DNA from: a virus
Length of the DNA: 20,815 bases
IMG/VR virus record: IMGVR_UViG_3300020171_000553
Coordinates: 1 to 20,815 of that record
Direction: 5' to 3' (one strand)
Shown: positions 7,346 to 14,159 of the stretch, piece after piece
Numbering within the stretch: position 1 is the stretch's first letter
Layout of the letters: each line of letters begins with the position of its first letter
Position numbers and translations under genes: made by a program
Notes under the pieces: generated by a model
The model's database searches: none
What the model saw: the letters and a program-made list of their open reading frames with translations, nothing else
What the model was told of the DNA's origin: nothing

Positions 7346-8014
7346 ATGAAAAAAATGATTCTGTTAGGACTGGCGGCGATGGCGATGAACGTCTTTGCCG
7401 CACAGCAAACGCTCAACACCCAGGACGCTACCAAGACGGGATTGGGAAGTCTGATCACCAAGGTCAATGCCAATTTTGTCGAACTTTATGATGGCACCGG
7501 ACTTCCTGATGCGATTGTAACAAATACATCCGTGACTTTGACTCGCCAAGCGGTGGCCAGTGCGACCAACGTAACGGCGACCTCGGCATTGACGATGCAA
7601 CGGCCCGGAGCGCAGACGCCCACGATCACGGTGACGGCCCAGCGACCTGGCGCACAGACGCCCACGATCACGGTGACGGCGCAAACGCCGGGAGTAACAA
7701 CGCCGACGATCACAGTGACGGCGGTGCTGGCAACTAACACGTGGATATATCTGGATGGTTCATCGAATGTGGTGACCAATACGATTGTTTATGTTGCGAG
7801 TGCAACGGCGACAAGTTCAGCATTGCCTGACTTCATCACTAATGCAACAGCGGTAAGTTCTGCATTGCTGGACTACCCAACCAACGCAACGGCGGTGAGT
7901 TCGGCGTTGCTTGACTATCCGACGAACGCGACGGCGGCCGTTACGGTCACGGTTGAACGCGCCGCAGTTGCGGCTCTGACTAACGCGGTTTTGGCGATCC
8001 AGCGCGTTCCGTAA
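7346..8014 (+). CDS. Signal-peptide virion-type protein with 14-residue repeats
   Basis: A 222-aa protein starting at ATG 7346 (GGAG at 7335-7338). It begins MKKMILLGLAAMAMNVFA, a textbook Sec signal peptide with a VFA cleavage site after res 18. Next comes GLGSLITKVNANFVELYDG, a motif seen in phage fibre and decoration proteins. Two sets of 14-residue repeats follow: three copies of QRPGAQTPTITVTA-like units (85-126) and three of SSALLDYPTNATAV-like units (157-198), with almost only small and beta-branched residues, suggesting a fibrous beta structure. The position between scaffold and capsid is the slot of lambda gpD, so a head fibre or decoration protein is likely; a signal peptide there is unexpected. 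An in-frame ATG at 7271 inside the scaffold gene would bury the signal and was not used. Confidence 0.75.
   Translation: MKKMILLGLAAMAMNVFAAQQTLNTQDATKTGLGSLITKVNANFVELYDGTGLPDAIVTNTSVTLTRQAVASATNVTATSALTMQRPGAQTPTITVTAQRPGAQTPTITVTAQTPGVTTPTITVTAVLATNTWIYLDGSSNVVTNTIVYVASATATSSALPDFITNATAVSSALLDYPTNATAVSSALLDYPTNATAAVTVTVERAAVAALTNAVLAIQRVP
7598..7723 (+). repeat. Three 42-bp tandem repeats (coding)
   Basis: Three in-frame 42-bp units at 7598-7639, 7640-7681 and 7682-7723. The first two encode the same 14 residues (QRPGAQTPTITVTA); the third gives QTPGVTTPTITVTA. Each unit ends with ATCAC-GTGACGGC. Confidence 0.9.
7814..7939 (+). repeat. Second set of three 42-bp tandem repeats (coding)
   Basis: Units at 7814-7855, 7856-7897 and 7898-7939 encode SSALPDFITNATAV, SSALLDYPTNATAV and SSALLDYPTNATAA. 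The last two differ at many third codon positions but hardly in protein, so the repeat is old and kept by selection. The period matches the first set although the sequences are unrelated. Confidence 0.88.
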
Positions 8015-8032
8015 CACAATAACTCTGACGAG

Positions 8033-8051
8033 GCGGGGGCAATCCCCCCGC
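8033..8051 (+). promoter_or_regulatory. GC hairpin upstream of gene 8072
   Basis: GCGGGGG (8033-8039) pairs perfectly with CCCCCGC (8045-8051) around a 5-base loop. The C-run could instead pair with GGGGGG at 8058-8063, which is part of the ribosome site GGGGGGAAGGA. Two exclusive folds are thus possible, one exposing and one hiding the site. Confidence 0.5.
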
Positions 8052-8071
8052 TCCGATGGGGGGAAGGATAT

Positions 8072-8515
8072 ATGCGAAAAATAATTTCAAGCCTTTGCAT
8101 CATGGGGTTGGTTGTTGTTGCCACAGCGGATGTGGATCGGGAGATTTTATCAATCACCTCCGGCACCAATGCGTCCGCGACTGTAGCGATAACCAATACC
8201 ACGATTCGGGGCTATATCGACACCATCGTCTTCGATGTTGTCAGCGCCGGGACTACGGGAACTTTGACATTGGTATCCGTTCCTGAATTATCCACACTGG
8301 CCAATGTTACACTGGCGTCAGCAACGGCATGTACAGCAGATACCACATTCCGCCCCCGGTTTAATCCAACTACCACGGACGGAACGGCACTGACGAACGA
8401 TCCGGCCTATACGGTTTATCCCTACGTGTCGGTGGGCGATACCCTGGTGTTTGGGTGTACCAACGCTAATCGGTCGAATATCACATTCAAGGCAATCATA
8501 AAATACGATAAATAA
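8072..8515 (+). CDS. Signal-peptide protein in the capsid-decoration slot
   Basis: A 147-aa protein with GGGAAGGA (8060-8067) before ATG 8072. The N-terminus MRKIISSLCIMGLVVVATA is a Sec signal peptide: positive start, hydrophobic core, ATA cleavage site after res 19. The mature part is Thr/Ser/Asn/Val-rich with beta-strand alternation (IRGYIDTIVFDVVSAGTTG, TLTLVSVPE), fits a small beta-sandwich, and has Cys residues near TACTAD and VFGCTN. No family is recognised. Its place directly before the capsid gene suggests a capsid decoration or stabilising protein, but the signal peptide argues that at least some of it leaves the cytoplasm. Confidence 0.7.
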   Translation: MRKIISSLCIMGLVVVATADVDREILSITSGTNASATVAITNTTIRGYIDTIVFDVVSAGTTGTLTLVSVPELSTLANVTLASATACTADTTFRPRFNPTTTDGTALTNDPAYTVYPYVSVGDTLVFGCTNANRSNITFKAIIKYDK

Positions 8516-8533
8516 ACAATAACCGAAAAATCC

Positions 8534-8554
8534 CGTCGGACTAATTACCCGACG
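8534..8554 (+). promoter_or_regulatory. Hairpin upstream of the capsid terminator
   Basis: CGTCGG (8534-8539) pairs with CCGACG (8549-8554) around a 9-base loop, 15 bases before the terminator stem. It could be part of an attenuator with the next hairpin. Confidence 0.4.
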
Positions 8555-8569
8555 AGGCGAATAATCGCG

Positions 8570-8610
8570 GAGGCCGTTCAGGGCTGAACACCTTTGCGGC
8601 CTCTTTTTTT
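8570..8610 (+). terminator. Rho-independent-type terminator before the capsid gene
   Basis: GAGGCCG (8570-8576) pairs with CGGCCTC (8597-8603), followed directly by seven T (8604-8610). Inside the loop, TTCAG and CTGAA can form a second stem. This is a good intrinsic terminator, placed 24 bases before the capsid ATG and on the same strand. The T7 run can itself pair with A7 at 8615-8621 (stem 8603-8622, loop CGGG). Confidence 0.7.
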
Positions 8611-8634
8611 CGGGAAAAAAAGAAAGGTAAGTAA

Positions 8635-9582
8635 ATGAGTAACACATGGACTAACTCTACATTCACGAATATCGCCCGCACGGGCTTCAAGGCGTTTATC
8701 GCCAAACTGGCGCCCATTGGCGTATTCTCGACGGACTTTTCCGCCGAGATCGCCGACCAGGGCACGGTTGTGGCGACTAGTGTCGTCCCGGCGAGCGATG
8801 CGGCGGTTGATCTCCAGGATACGAGCACGGGCGGCTCCGGGGATCGTGAGTCGGCTAATATCATCAAAGATATTACGACCACGTCTGTCAGCGTGACTCT
8901 TAACCAGCAACCCGTCGCCGGCTTCACTATCACGGATGAAGAAGCGGCCTATATCGGGTCTGGGGTGTGGGAAGATACCAAGACTAGGGTCATTCAAAAT
9001 AAGGCGTGGGCGGTGGCGAATTACGTCCTGGACTATTGTTTTGAATTGATTACCCAGGCGACCTATACGACCACCGAAGTCACGGTCGCCGCGTCCGCCT
9101 TCGACATGGATGACGTGGTTGATCTCTCGGTGCTGGCCTCGGCGGCCGGCTGGGGGACGGACCGCAACTATCTGTGTCTGTGCCCGACTTATCTGGGTGC
9201 CCTGAAAAAGGACAACCAGATTCAAGACCTGTCGGCATCCGGTATCAAGGTGGTTCAGGATGGTCTAATTCCGCGTCTGGATCGGTTCGGCTTGGTTGAA
9301 TTGCCCACGCTTCCCACGGCGGCAGTGTACGGAAGCACGGAATATCTGATGGGCTTCACCTGCGTTCCGTCAGCTATGGCGATTGCCATGCGGGCGGTGC
9401 GGTCACAGGCGGTTGATCAGTTAGCGGCCTACGAGGTTATGACCGACCCGGATAGCGGCGTGACGCTGGTTTATCGGAGTTGGTACAAGCCAGGTACGGG
9501 CAAACTGTATCATACGTTTGAAACCCAGTTCGGCGCCTCCGCCGCTCAGGTAGCTGGTTTGCAGCGCATCGTGTCGCAATAA
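8635..9582 (+). CDS. Probable major capsid protein
   Basis: A 315-aa protein, the best candidate for the coat protein. It comes after portal, protease, scaffold and decoration-slot genes, where lambda E lies; its length fits an HK97-fold subunit; and no other gene in the window fits. A flexible, polar N-terminal part (about 1-80) is followed by a helical segment DEEAAYIGSGVWEDTKTRV and then mixed strands and helices, ending in YRSWYKPGTGKLYHTFE and GLQRIV. There is no signal peptide, unlike the two genes before it. The ribosome site is AAAGG (8623-8627). It has its own translation signal just after a terminator-like hairpin, possibly to set expression separately. No diagnostic capsid motif was recognised. 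Confidence 0.75.
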   Translation: MSNTWTNSTFTNIARTGFKAFIAKLAPIGVFSTDFSAEIADQGTVVATSVVPASDAAVDLQDTSTGGSGDRESANIIKDITTTSVSVTLNQQPVAGFTITDEEAAYIGSGVWEDTKTRVIQNKAWAVANYVLDYCFELITQATYTTTEVTVAASAFDMDDVVDLSVLASAAGWGTDRNYLCLCPTYLGALKKDNQIQDLSASGIKVVQDGLIPRLDRFGLVELPTLPTAAVYGSTEYLMGFTCVPSAMAIAMRAVRSQAVDQLAAYEVMTDPDSGVTLVYRSWYKPGTGKLYHTFETQFGASAAQVAGLQRIVSQ

Positions 9583-9606
9583 GTCGGCGTAGTGCACGGA
9601 AACATC

Positions 9607-9641
9607 ATCGGGGGGGCGGGATTAAACCCCCGCTCCCCGAT
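9607..9641 (+). promoter_or_regulatory. Long GC hairpin after the capsid gene
   Basis: ATCGGGG (9607-9613) pairs with CCCCGAT (9635-9641), and the inner GCGGG (9616-9620) with CCCGC (9629-9633), around an 8-base loop. Only TTT follows the stem, so termination would be weak; it may act as an mRNA end-protector or partial terminator. Its right arm CCCCCGCTCC is shared with the hairpin at 8033-8051. Confidence 0.5.
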
Positions 9642-9660
9642 TTCATAAGGAGGAAAAATT

Positions 9661-9912
9661 ATGCGCGTATCAGTTCTTATCGGCTTGGACCAGGCGGGAA
9701 AATGGGATGCTATCGCATTGCCCGATCGAACAATCGACGATCAGAAAAACCTGTTCAAACAAATAATTTTGAGCGGGGGTAAACTGGAATCGGGGAAAAA
9801 GGGTAAGCCCCAACAGTTCCAGAAAATAATGCGTTTTGACAGGCATGTCAAACGCGCCTCCTTCCGGCATCCTGTTGTTGCGCCCGTAACGCCGCCCCAA
9901 GTGGAGGCGTAA
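9661..9912 (+). CDS. Small hypothetical protein after the capsid gene
   Basis: An 83-aa basic protein with a strong Shine-Dalgarno site AAGGAGG (9648-9654) and a stop 2 bases before the next ATG. It is Lys-rich in the middle (SGGKLESGKKGKPQQFQK) and has a Pro/Val tail. No domain recognised. The start VSVLIGLDQAGKWDAI reads as a beta-hairpin. Its place between capsid and connector genes suggests a virion or assembly role, without further support. Confidence 0.65.
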   Translation: MRVSVLIGLDQAGKWDAIALPDRTIDDQKNLFKQIILSGGKLESGKKGKPQQFQKIMRFDRHVKRASFRHPVVAPVTPPQVEA

Positions 9913-9914
9913 CT

Positions 9915-10550
9915 ATGTGGGGCAAAATCGCCATTGGGACTCGGTTCTATGCCGATCCGCGAGCCGAGTTTGTGGCCTCGCTTCTGCGTCTCGCCGGCTC
10001 GGGATTATGTCCGGGGGATATGATTCTGGAGCCGGTGATTCGCTGGAACGTGGTTACGGCGCTTACGAAGGTATGTCAACGTTTTCTGGCTTCCCCCTGC
10101 GACTCGATGTTGATCTTGGAAGACGATGTTGTTTTTAATCCGGAAGACTTGAAGGCATTGCGTAATTCCGGCCAGGAATACGGAATATTAAGCGCCTTGT
10201 TCCCGGCTCGACGTTATCCGTTCAATCCCCAGGTGTTCCGGTCCATGCGCCGGAGTAAAAATAATATCGAGAATTTGCGCGGGATCATTGACGTGGAAGC
10301 GGTGCCGTTTGGCTTCTGCTTAATTCGCCGGGAGGTGATTCAAAAGATTACCGAGGTTAATGGCGAGCGGATCGCCCGCTGGGGCGTATGCGACGAATGT
10401 ATTTCATTTTGTGAGCAGGTCCGCGGATTCGGTTTTAAGGTTGGAATGAATACCGATGTTTCGGTGGGTCATATCCTTCCGGCCATCCCGGTCTATTGGG
10501 ATCGAGATGATTCAAAGCCAAGGTTCGATTATGACAATCTCAATAAGTGA
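9915..10550 (+). CDS. GT-A glycosyltransferase-like protein 1
   Basis: A 211-aa protein resembling the nucleotide-sugar-binding GT-A fold. MLILEDDVVFNPEDL (65-79) holds the acidic metal motif Glu69-Asp70-Asp71 after a hydrophobic strand. CDEC with Asp160/Glu161 is the likely catalytic acid segment, and VGHILPA with His186 matches the late metal-binding His of GT-A enzymes. It is related to the gene at 12477: both start with (K/V)AIGTR, have (E/D)xD-V-F-x-P-(E/D)-x-L, GILSALFPARRYPF versus DMLSALSVTRRRPF, GFxLIRR and GH. Both may have a sugar donor and attach sugar to virion proteins or modified DNA; acceptor unknown. ATG 9915 has GGAGG at 9903-9907. Confidence 0.75.
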   Translation: MWGKIAIGTRFYADPRAEFVASLLRLAGSGLCPGDMILEPVIRWNVVTALTKVCQRFLASPCDSMLILEDDVVFNPEDLKALRNSGQEYGILSALFPARRYPFNPQVFRSMRRSKNNIENLRGIIDVEAVPFGFCLIRREVIQKITEVNGERIARWGVCDECISFCEQVRGFGFKVGMNTDVSVGHILPAIPVYWDRDDSKPRFDYDNLNK

Positions 10551-10854
10551 TCTTGATGGCGACCTGGACTACGCCATTGCCGACCTTCCCACGGCGCTGA
10601 CCATTACCGGGTTGACCACCGGCGCCAGCGTAAACAGCGTAGCCACGGAGATCAACTCCGGGGAAACACTCCAGATGGCCGGGATGATGCCGGACATTTC
10701 TATTCAATTTTTTGTGCCGACGGTTGCCTTTACGACCCGCCCAGCCAAGGGTCAGACATGTACGGCCGGCGGTGTAACTTATCGCATTCAGAATATCAGG
10801 ACCAGTCCCGACGACGTGGCCCTGACCCTCGAATGTACGGAGGATGAATCATAA
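10531..10854 (+). CDS. Head-tail connector/stopper-like protein
   Basis: A 107-aa protein that overlaps the preceding gene by 20 bases, beginning MTISISDLDGDL. Its C-terminal part KGQTCTAGGVTYRIQNI then DVALTLECTEDES has the pattern of small phage head-closure proteins (G-x-x-V/T-x-x-G-x-x-Y-x-V), a beta-barrel that plugs the portal. The place after the capsid region and before the terminator and gp10-like genes fits. The N-terminal start at 10531 was preferred to 10456, which lies deep in the previous gene. The family is inferred from pattern and order. Confidence 0.6.
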   Translation: MTISISDLDGDLDYAIADLPTALTITGLTTGASVNSVATEINSGETLQMAGMMPDISIQFFVPTVAFTTRPAKGQTCTAGGVTYRIQNIRTSPDDVALTLECTEDES

Positions 10855-11267
10855 TGAAATATATCATTTTCGCTATAATGTTTTTGGCTTGTAACGCATG
10901 GGCGCTTTCACCGGCCACCATCACCATAACCAATCTGCGCGATGAGGCCGAGGCTGACGCTTCATCCGTCGAGTATGTTCGCGGATACCAACTTGTCTTT
11001 ACCAACTGCGTTGCGTATTCCGGCACTTCCACCAGTTCTGCGAAAGAGGATTTAACCGGGTTGACTGTAACCCTGACGCTGGGGTGGCCGTATTCCAACA
11101 TCGTCTATACCGCTACCGCCCAGGTTGCCACGGCTGGAACATGGTCGTGCGCGACCACCGTGCCGACGAATTGGACTACCACCAAAATACAGGTAAAACT
11201 TTCCGGCACTACTTCAACCAACATTTATCCGTTGAAAATACTTAATACCCGCGAGGCGATCAAATGA
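10854..11267 (+). CDS. Signal-peptide beta-rich protein
   Basis: A 137-aa protein whose ATG overlaps the previous stop by one base (TAATG). MKYIIFAIMFLACNAWA is a Sec signal peptide with an AWA cleavage site after res 17; FLAC at 10-13 is close to, but not, a canonical lipobox. The mature part has VRGYQLVFTNC, LTGLTVTLTLG and YTATAQVATAGTW, the pattern of an Ig-like phage baseplate or adhesion domain such as BppU-N (region of the form y-rG-x-x-L...LtG-a-x-v-x-f). It ends 4 bases into the next gene (ATGA). A secreted protein among connector genes is odd. Confidence 0.7.
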   Translation: MKYIIFAIMFLACNAWALSPATITITNLRDEAEADASSVEYVRGYQLVFTNCVAYSGTSTSSAKEDLTGLTVTLTLGWPYSNIVYTATAQVATAGTWSCATTVPTNWTTTKIQVKLSGTTSTNIYPLKILNTREAIK

Positions 11268-11710
11268 CCGCCCCGAATCACAGCATCAAGCGAAAAAGCG
11301 AAGACGCCGTGGCTGGCATAATCAATTCGCTTAAACCATCCGGAACTTTGACCGGAGTGACGGCCTTCAAGGGATTCAGCGGCTCGGACTTATCGGTGCC
11401 GCGATATGAAGTTGTGGCCGCCGAAGCCGAGGCCGAGGTATTTGGGGTCACGATTACCGGTAACTGGACTGTAACTATACGCGTGGCCATGATCAGCAAT
11501 GCCAATGACGATGCGCGGTCCACCCACCAGGCCAACGCCGCTACGATTGAAGACGTGCTCATGCGCGATGACGTGGTTAGCCAACTTAATTCGCAATCGA
11601 TAGGAGATTTCACCGCCTTTTTATGGCACCCGGATTCGGGAACGGACACAGTGGACGGCGATACATTCAAAACCGAAATCAGCGGAACACTTTACGCAAT
11701 GCCGAGTTGA
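11264..11710 (+). CDS. Tail terminator/completion-like protein
   Basis: A 148-aa protein coupled to the gene before by ATGA. It has GNWTVTIRVAMISNANDDARSTH, a central beta-strand then helix (NAATIEDVLMRDDVVSQLN), and DFTAFLWHP near the end. Tail terminator (gpU-like) proteins have a similar alpha/beta layout with a helix carrying I-x-x-x-L-x-x-D-x-x-x-x-L. Position in the neck cluster supports this. The exact family is not certain. Its start lies within the signal-peptide gene's last codons. Confidence 0.55.
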   Translation: MTAPNHSIKRKSEDAVAGIINSLKPSGTLTGVTAFKGFSGSDLSVPRYEVVAAEAEAEVFGVTITGNWTVTIRVAMISNANDDARSTHQANAATIEDVLMRDDVVSQLNSQSIGDFTAFLWHPDSGTDTVDGDTFKTEISGTLYAMPS

Positions 11711-11716
11711 GGCGAT

Positions 11717-12475
11717 ATGCCCGTATCGGGGGAAATAAAGATTGATGATCGGCAATTTCAACAGGCATTGCGGGAATACACCGAGGCCAGCAAGCGGGAT
11801 TGGTCCTATATCCTCAACAAGCAACTTGGAAATGTTGCGGCGCGGGCATCCGGGTATGCCCCACAGGGAAACAAGAGCGATATTGCTGGGTTACCTGGCC
11901 GGGAATGGTGGCCGGCGTTCGTTCAAAAAGTTTTGAAAATGAAGGACGGATTTACCGTCACCATGCGCCGGAAGGCCAGAGGAATGGAACGGTTTGTTCC
12001 ATGGATGGATACGGCAACCAGAGAGATGAGGTTCGGTAGAAAGACCAAGGGTGTCAAGGTCAAGTACCGGGGGAATGTTGGGCGGGATGTTAAAAGGGCG
12101 GAGGCGGTGCGTGTCTCAAGGGCGATCATCAAGCGGCGCATGGCCACGGTCAATTCGATGCGGGCCGTGTTTGGGATTGCTGCCCTGAAGTTTGGGGTGC
12201 CGTTGGGTAAGTTTGAACGGAAAGGGCGAATGTTTGCCCTGCCGGGGCAACTGGCAACACCGAGTCGGCTCACGGCATGGTTCAAAATTCCATGGTCCAG
12301 CAAGAAGAAACCCTGGCCGGGCGGGACGAGGCCCGATGCGGCGGCAGATGTGGCGATGAAAAAACGGATTGGAACGATAGCCCTTCAGCGGGGCATAGAT
12401 TTTGTGGCCAAGGATATGCTCCGGTGGGCAGGCGAGCGAATGCGGGCCACGGCGCGTAAATATTCAGCGAGATAA
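11717..12475 (+). CDS. HK97 gp10-like neck protein
   Basis: A 252-aa very basic protein. The N-terminus IKIDDRQFQQALREYTEAS and ARASGYAPQG follow the HK97-gp10 pattern (x-G-x-x-x-L-x-x-x-L ... a-x-x-x-AP-x-x-T/K-G), proteins that help join tail to head or complete the tail. The family is normally about 100-150 aa; here a Lys/Arg-rich insertion (roughly 75-200) makes it much longer. The C-terminal segment ALQRGIDFVAKDMLRWAGE is helical. GAGGCGAT before ATG 11717 is a weak ribosome site. The gene ends just before the second glycosyltransferase-like gene. Confidence 0.55.
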   Translation: MPVSGEIKIDDRQFQQALREYTEASKRDWSYILNKQLGNVAARASGYAPQGNKSDIAGLPGREWWPAFVQKVLKMKDGFTVTMRRKARGMERFVPWMDTATREMRFGRKTKGVKVKYRGNVGRDVKRAEAVRVSRAIIKRRMATVNSMRAVFGIAALKFGVPLGKFERKGRMFALPGQLATPSRLTAWFKIPWSSKKKPWPGGTRPDAAADVAMKKRIGTIALQRGIDFVAKDMLRWAGERMRATARKYSAR

Positions 12476-12476
12476 A

Positions 12477-13181
12477 ATGAGTAACGCCAAAACTTTTGGA
12501 CGGGTGGCAATAGGCACAAGAATGAATGATCGCTGTGATCCTGTCTTTTTCAATTGCTGGAGCCACATGATCGCCGGCGGGATGCGTACGGGCGACACCG
12601 TTCTGGACGCCGGTATCGAACTCCCGCAGCACTTTGCCGCCGTGGTTCTCGCCAGTTACTTCCTCAAATCCAATGCCGACACCCTCTTGATGGTTGACAC
12701 GGACATGGTTTTCAAACCTGACACGCTCAACCGCCTACGGGATGACGTGGAAGGGCAGGAATATGATATGCTGTCGGCCCTGTCTGTAACCCGCCGCCGG
12801 CCATTCCACCCGATTATCCTGCGCCTGCGCGATAAACCCCTGCCCAACGGGTGCGCGTATGAATGTATCAAACCCAAACCGGAGGACACCATCCTCGAAT
12901 CCGATAGCGTCGGCACGGGCTTTACCTTGATTCGTCGCGCGCTATTTGACCGGATGCGCTCCGAGTTGGGCATTACCAAGTGGTTTTTCGATTGGATGCC
13001 GGGCGGCGGCGGAGAGGATACCATGTTCTGTCAGAACGCCAAACGCCTGGGGGCTAAAATCGGCGTGCATACCCGCGTCAACATCGGACACCGCGGCCCG
13101 ATCACGTTCATCTGGGACGCCGAACAGCAACGATCTGCAATGGAAACGAATGACCAAATCGCGGCAATACTGTCGCAATAA
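12477..13181 (+). CDS. GT-A glycosyltransferase-like protein 2
   Basis: A 234-aa protein. DTLLMVDTDMVFKPDTLNRL (68-87) is a GT-A core with the DxD motif Asp74-Thr75-Asp76; GGGGEDTMF with Glu180/Asp181 is a typical catalytic-acid segment (GEDxxF); and IGHRG with His205 is the late metal ligand. It is a paralogue of the gene at 9915 but has a better DxD and ED motif. No membrane segment or signal is visible, so it is a soluble cytoplasmic enzyme. Its start at 12477 follows the previous stop by one base; the longer upstream frame falls within the gp10-like gene. The acceptor could be virion protein or hydroxylated DNA base. Confidence 0.8.
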   Translation: MSNAKTFGRVAIGTRMNDRCDPVFFNCWSHMIAGGMRTGDTVLDAGIELPQHFAAVVLASYFLKSNADTLLMVDTDMVFKPDTLNRLRDDVEGQEYDMLSALSVTRRRPFHPIILRLRDKPLPNGCAYECIKPKPEDTILESDSVGTGFTLIRRALFDRMRSELGITKWFFDWMPGGGGEDTMFCQNAKRLGAKIGVHTRVNIGHRGPITFIWDAEQQRSAMETNDQIAAILSQ

Positions 13182-13200
13182 TAAAGGAAGGAAATAGTAT

Positions 13201-13569
13201 ATGGCAGCCACGCAAAAAGGAACCACACTTCTGATTTCGTTTGGGAGCTTCCTGTATACCGGCTACATCGCGGAAGATGTCACCGTGAGTTACCCGGACG
13301 GCAACGTGGAAATCATCAAGAACGCCGACGGCGCGACGATTACCAAGATATTCATGGACCCGTCAACGAAGATTGACACAACCGTAATTATCCTGTCCAC
13401 CGGATCGGCTGATCCGCCAAAGGATAATCAAGCCGTTGGTATTATCCCGCCTAAGGGAACGCTGACGACATTCATGAGTTTGGGGTCGACCGCGAAGCAT
13501 GGCGCGGGCGCTACCCGACTCTCCCTCGGATTGATTCTTGAGGATTCAATGGTAGGCAAATATACCTAA
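13201..13569 (+). CDS. Probable major tail (tube) protein
   Basis: A 122-aa protein, with AAGGAAGGAAA (13184-13194) before ATG 13201. It is rich in beta-strand patterns (TTLLISFGSFLYTGYIAEDV, VEIIKNADGATITKIF, IDTTVIIL) with no helix-rich segment until the end, and DPSTKIDTTVIIL resembles tail-tube strands. It comes directly before the tail assembly chaperone and tape measure, the usual slot of the tube protein. It is small for a tube protein, but these range down to about this size. Own ribosome site suggests high expression. Confidence 0.6.
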   Translation: MAATQKGTTLLISFGSFLYTGYIAEDVTVSYPDGNVEIIKNADGATITKIFMDPSTKIDTTVIILSTGSADPPKDNQAVGIIPPKGTLTTFMSLGSTAKHGAGATRLSLGLILEDSMVGKYT

Positions 13570-13592
13570 TCGCGCCATGGAGGATTTTGACA

Positions 13593-14159
13593 ATGCAGGG
13601 CGCTTTTATTCAAAGCCTGACCTTCAACCCGCCGACCGTGCTGGGGCGCAAGTTGATGCCATTCTCCTCCTGGCATCTCTTAGTCTTGGAGGCGGCGGGT
13701 TCTCCTTTCGTCCTCGGCGGTGTTCCCGATATTGATGATCTGGTCGCGGCGATATGGGTCTGCTCCCACGGATTCGCGGAAGGTATTACCATCGCCGGTG
13801 ATGCCCCCGCCATCCGCAAGTGGGCCCGCGCCCAGAAGAAACCCGCATTCACCGCCGCCCGTGCGGCCTTCCAAGACTATATCAACGCCGCCTTCTGCTC
13901 CCCGGAATATTGGTCATCGAGCGACGGTGGCGAGATCCGCGCCCCGGCGTGCTGGCACATGGCCACATTCGCCATGCGCGAGCTACATATGACCGAGCAG
14001 GCGGCGTGGGATTTTCCCGTCAACCGCATCAGTTGCTACCAGGCGTGCGTGGGCGAGATCAACGGCAATAAGGACCTGATGAGCGCCGAAGATATCAAGG
14101 GTGTTGCCACCCTGGAAGCCGATGCCGATAAAGAAAAAGCTGAAAAGGAAAAGAAATAA
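13593..14159 (+). CDS. Tail assembly chaperone-like protein
   Basis: A 188-aa protein with GGAGG (13579-13583) nine bases before ATG 13593; a TTG at 13587 is too close to it. It is mostly helical with a central SPFVLGGVPDIDDLVAAIWV and a charged Lys/Glu tail (about 170-188). It sits between the tube protein and the tape measure, where lambda-type phages encode chaperone G. Its last codons overlap the tape-measure ATG (TAATG). Position and helical makeup are the main support; I see no canonical -1 slippery site. Confidence 0.6.
   Translation: MQGAFIQSLTFNPPTVLGRKLMPFSSWHLLVLEAAGSPFVLGGVPDIDDLVAAIWVCSHGFAEGITIAGDAPAIRKWARAQKKPAFTAARAAFQDYINAAFCSPEYWSSSDGGEIRAPACWHMATFAMRELHMTEQAAWDFPVNRISCYQACVGEINGNKDLMSAEDIKGVATLEADADKEKAEKEKK

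Noticed and set aside
7598-7939. CRISPR-like array
   Set aside because: The repeats are contiguous, in frame and without spacers, so they are coding tandem repeats.
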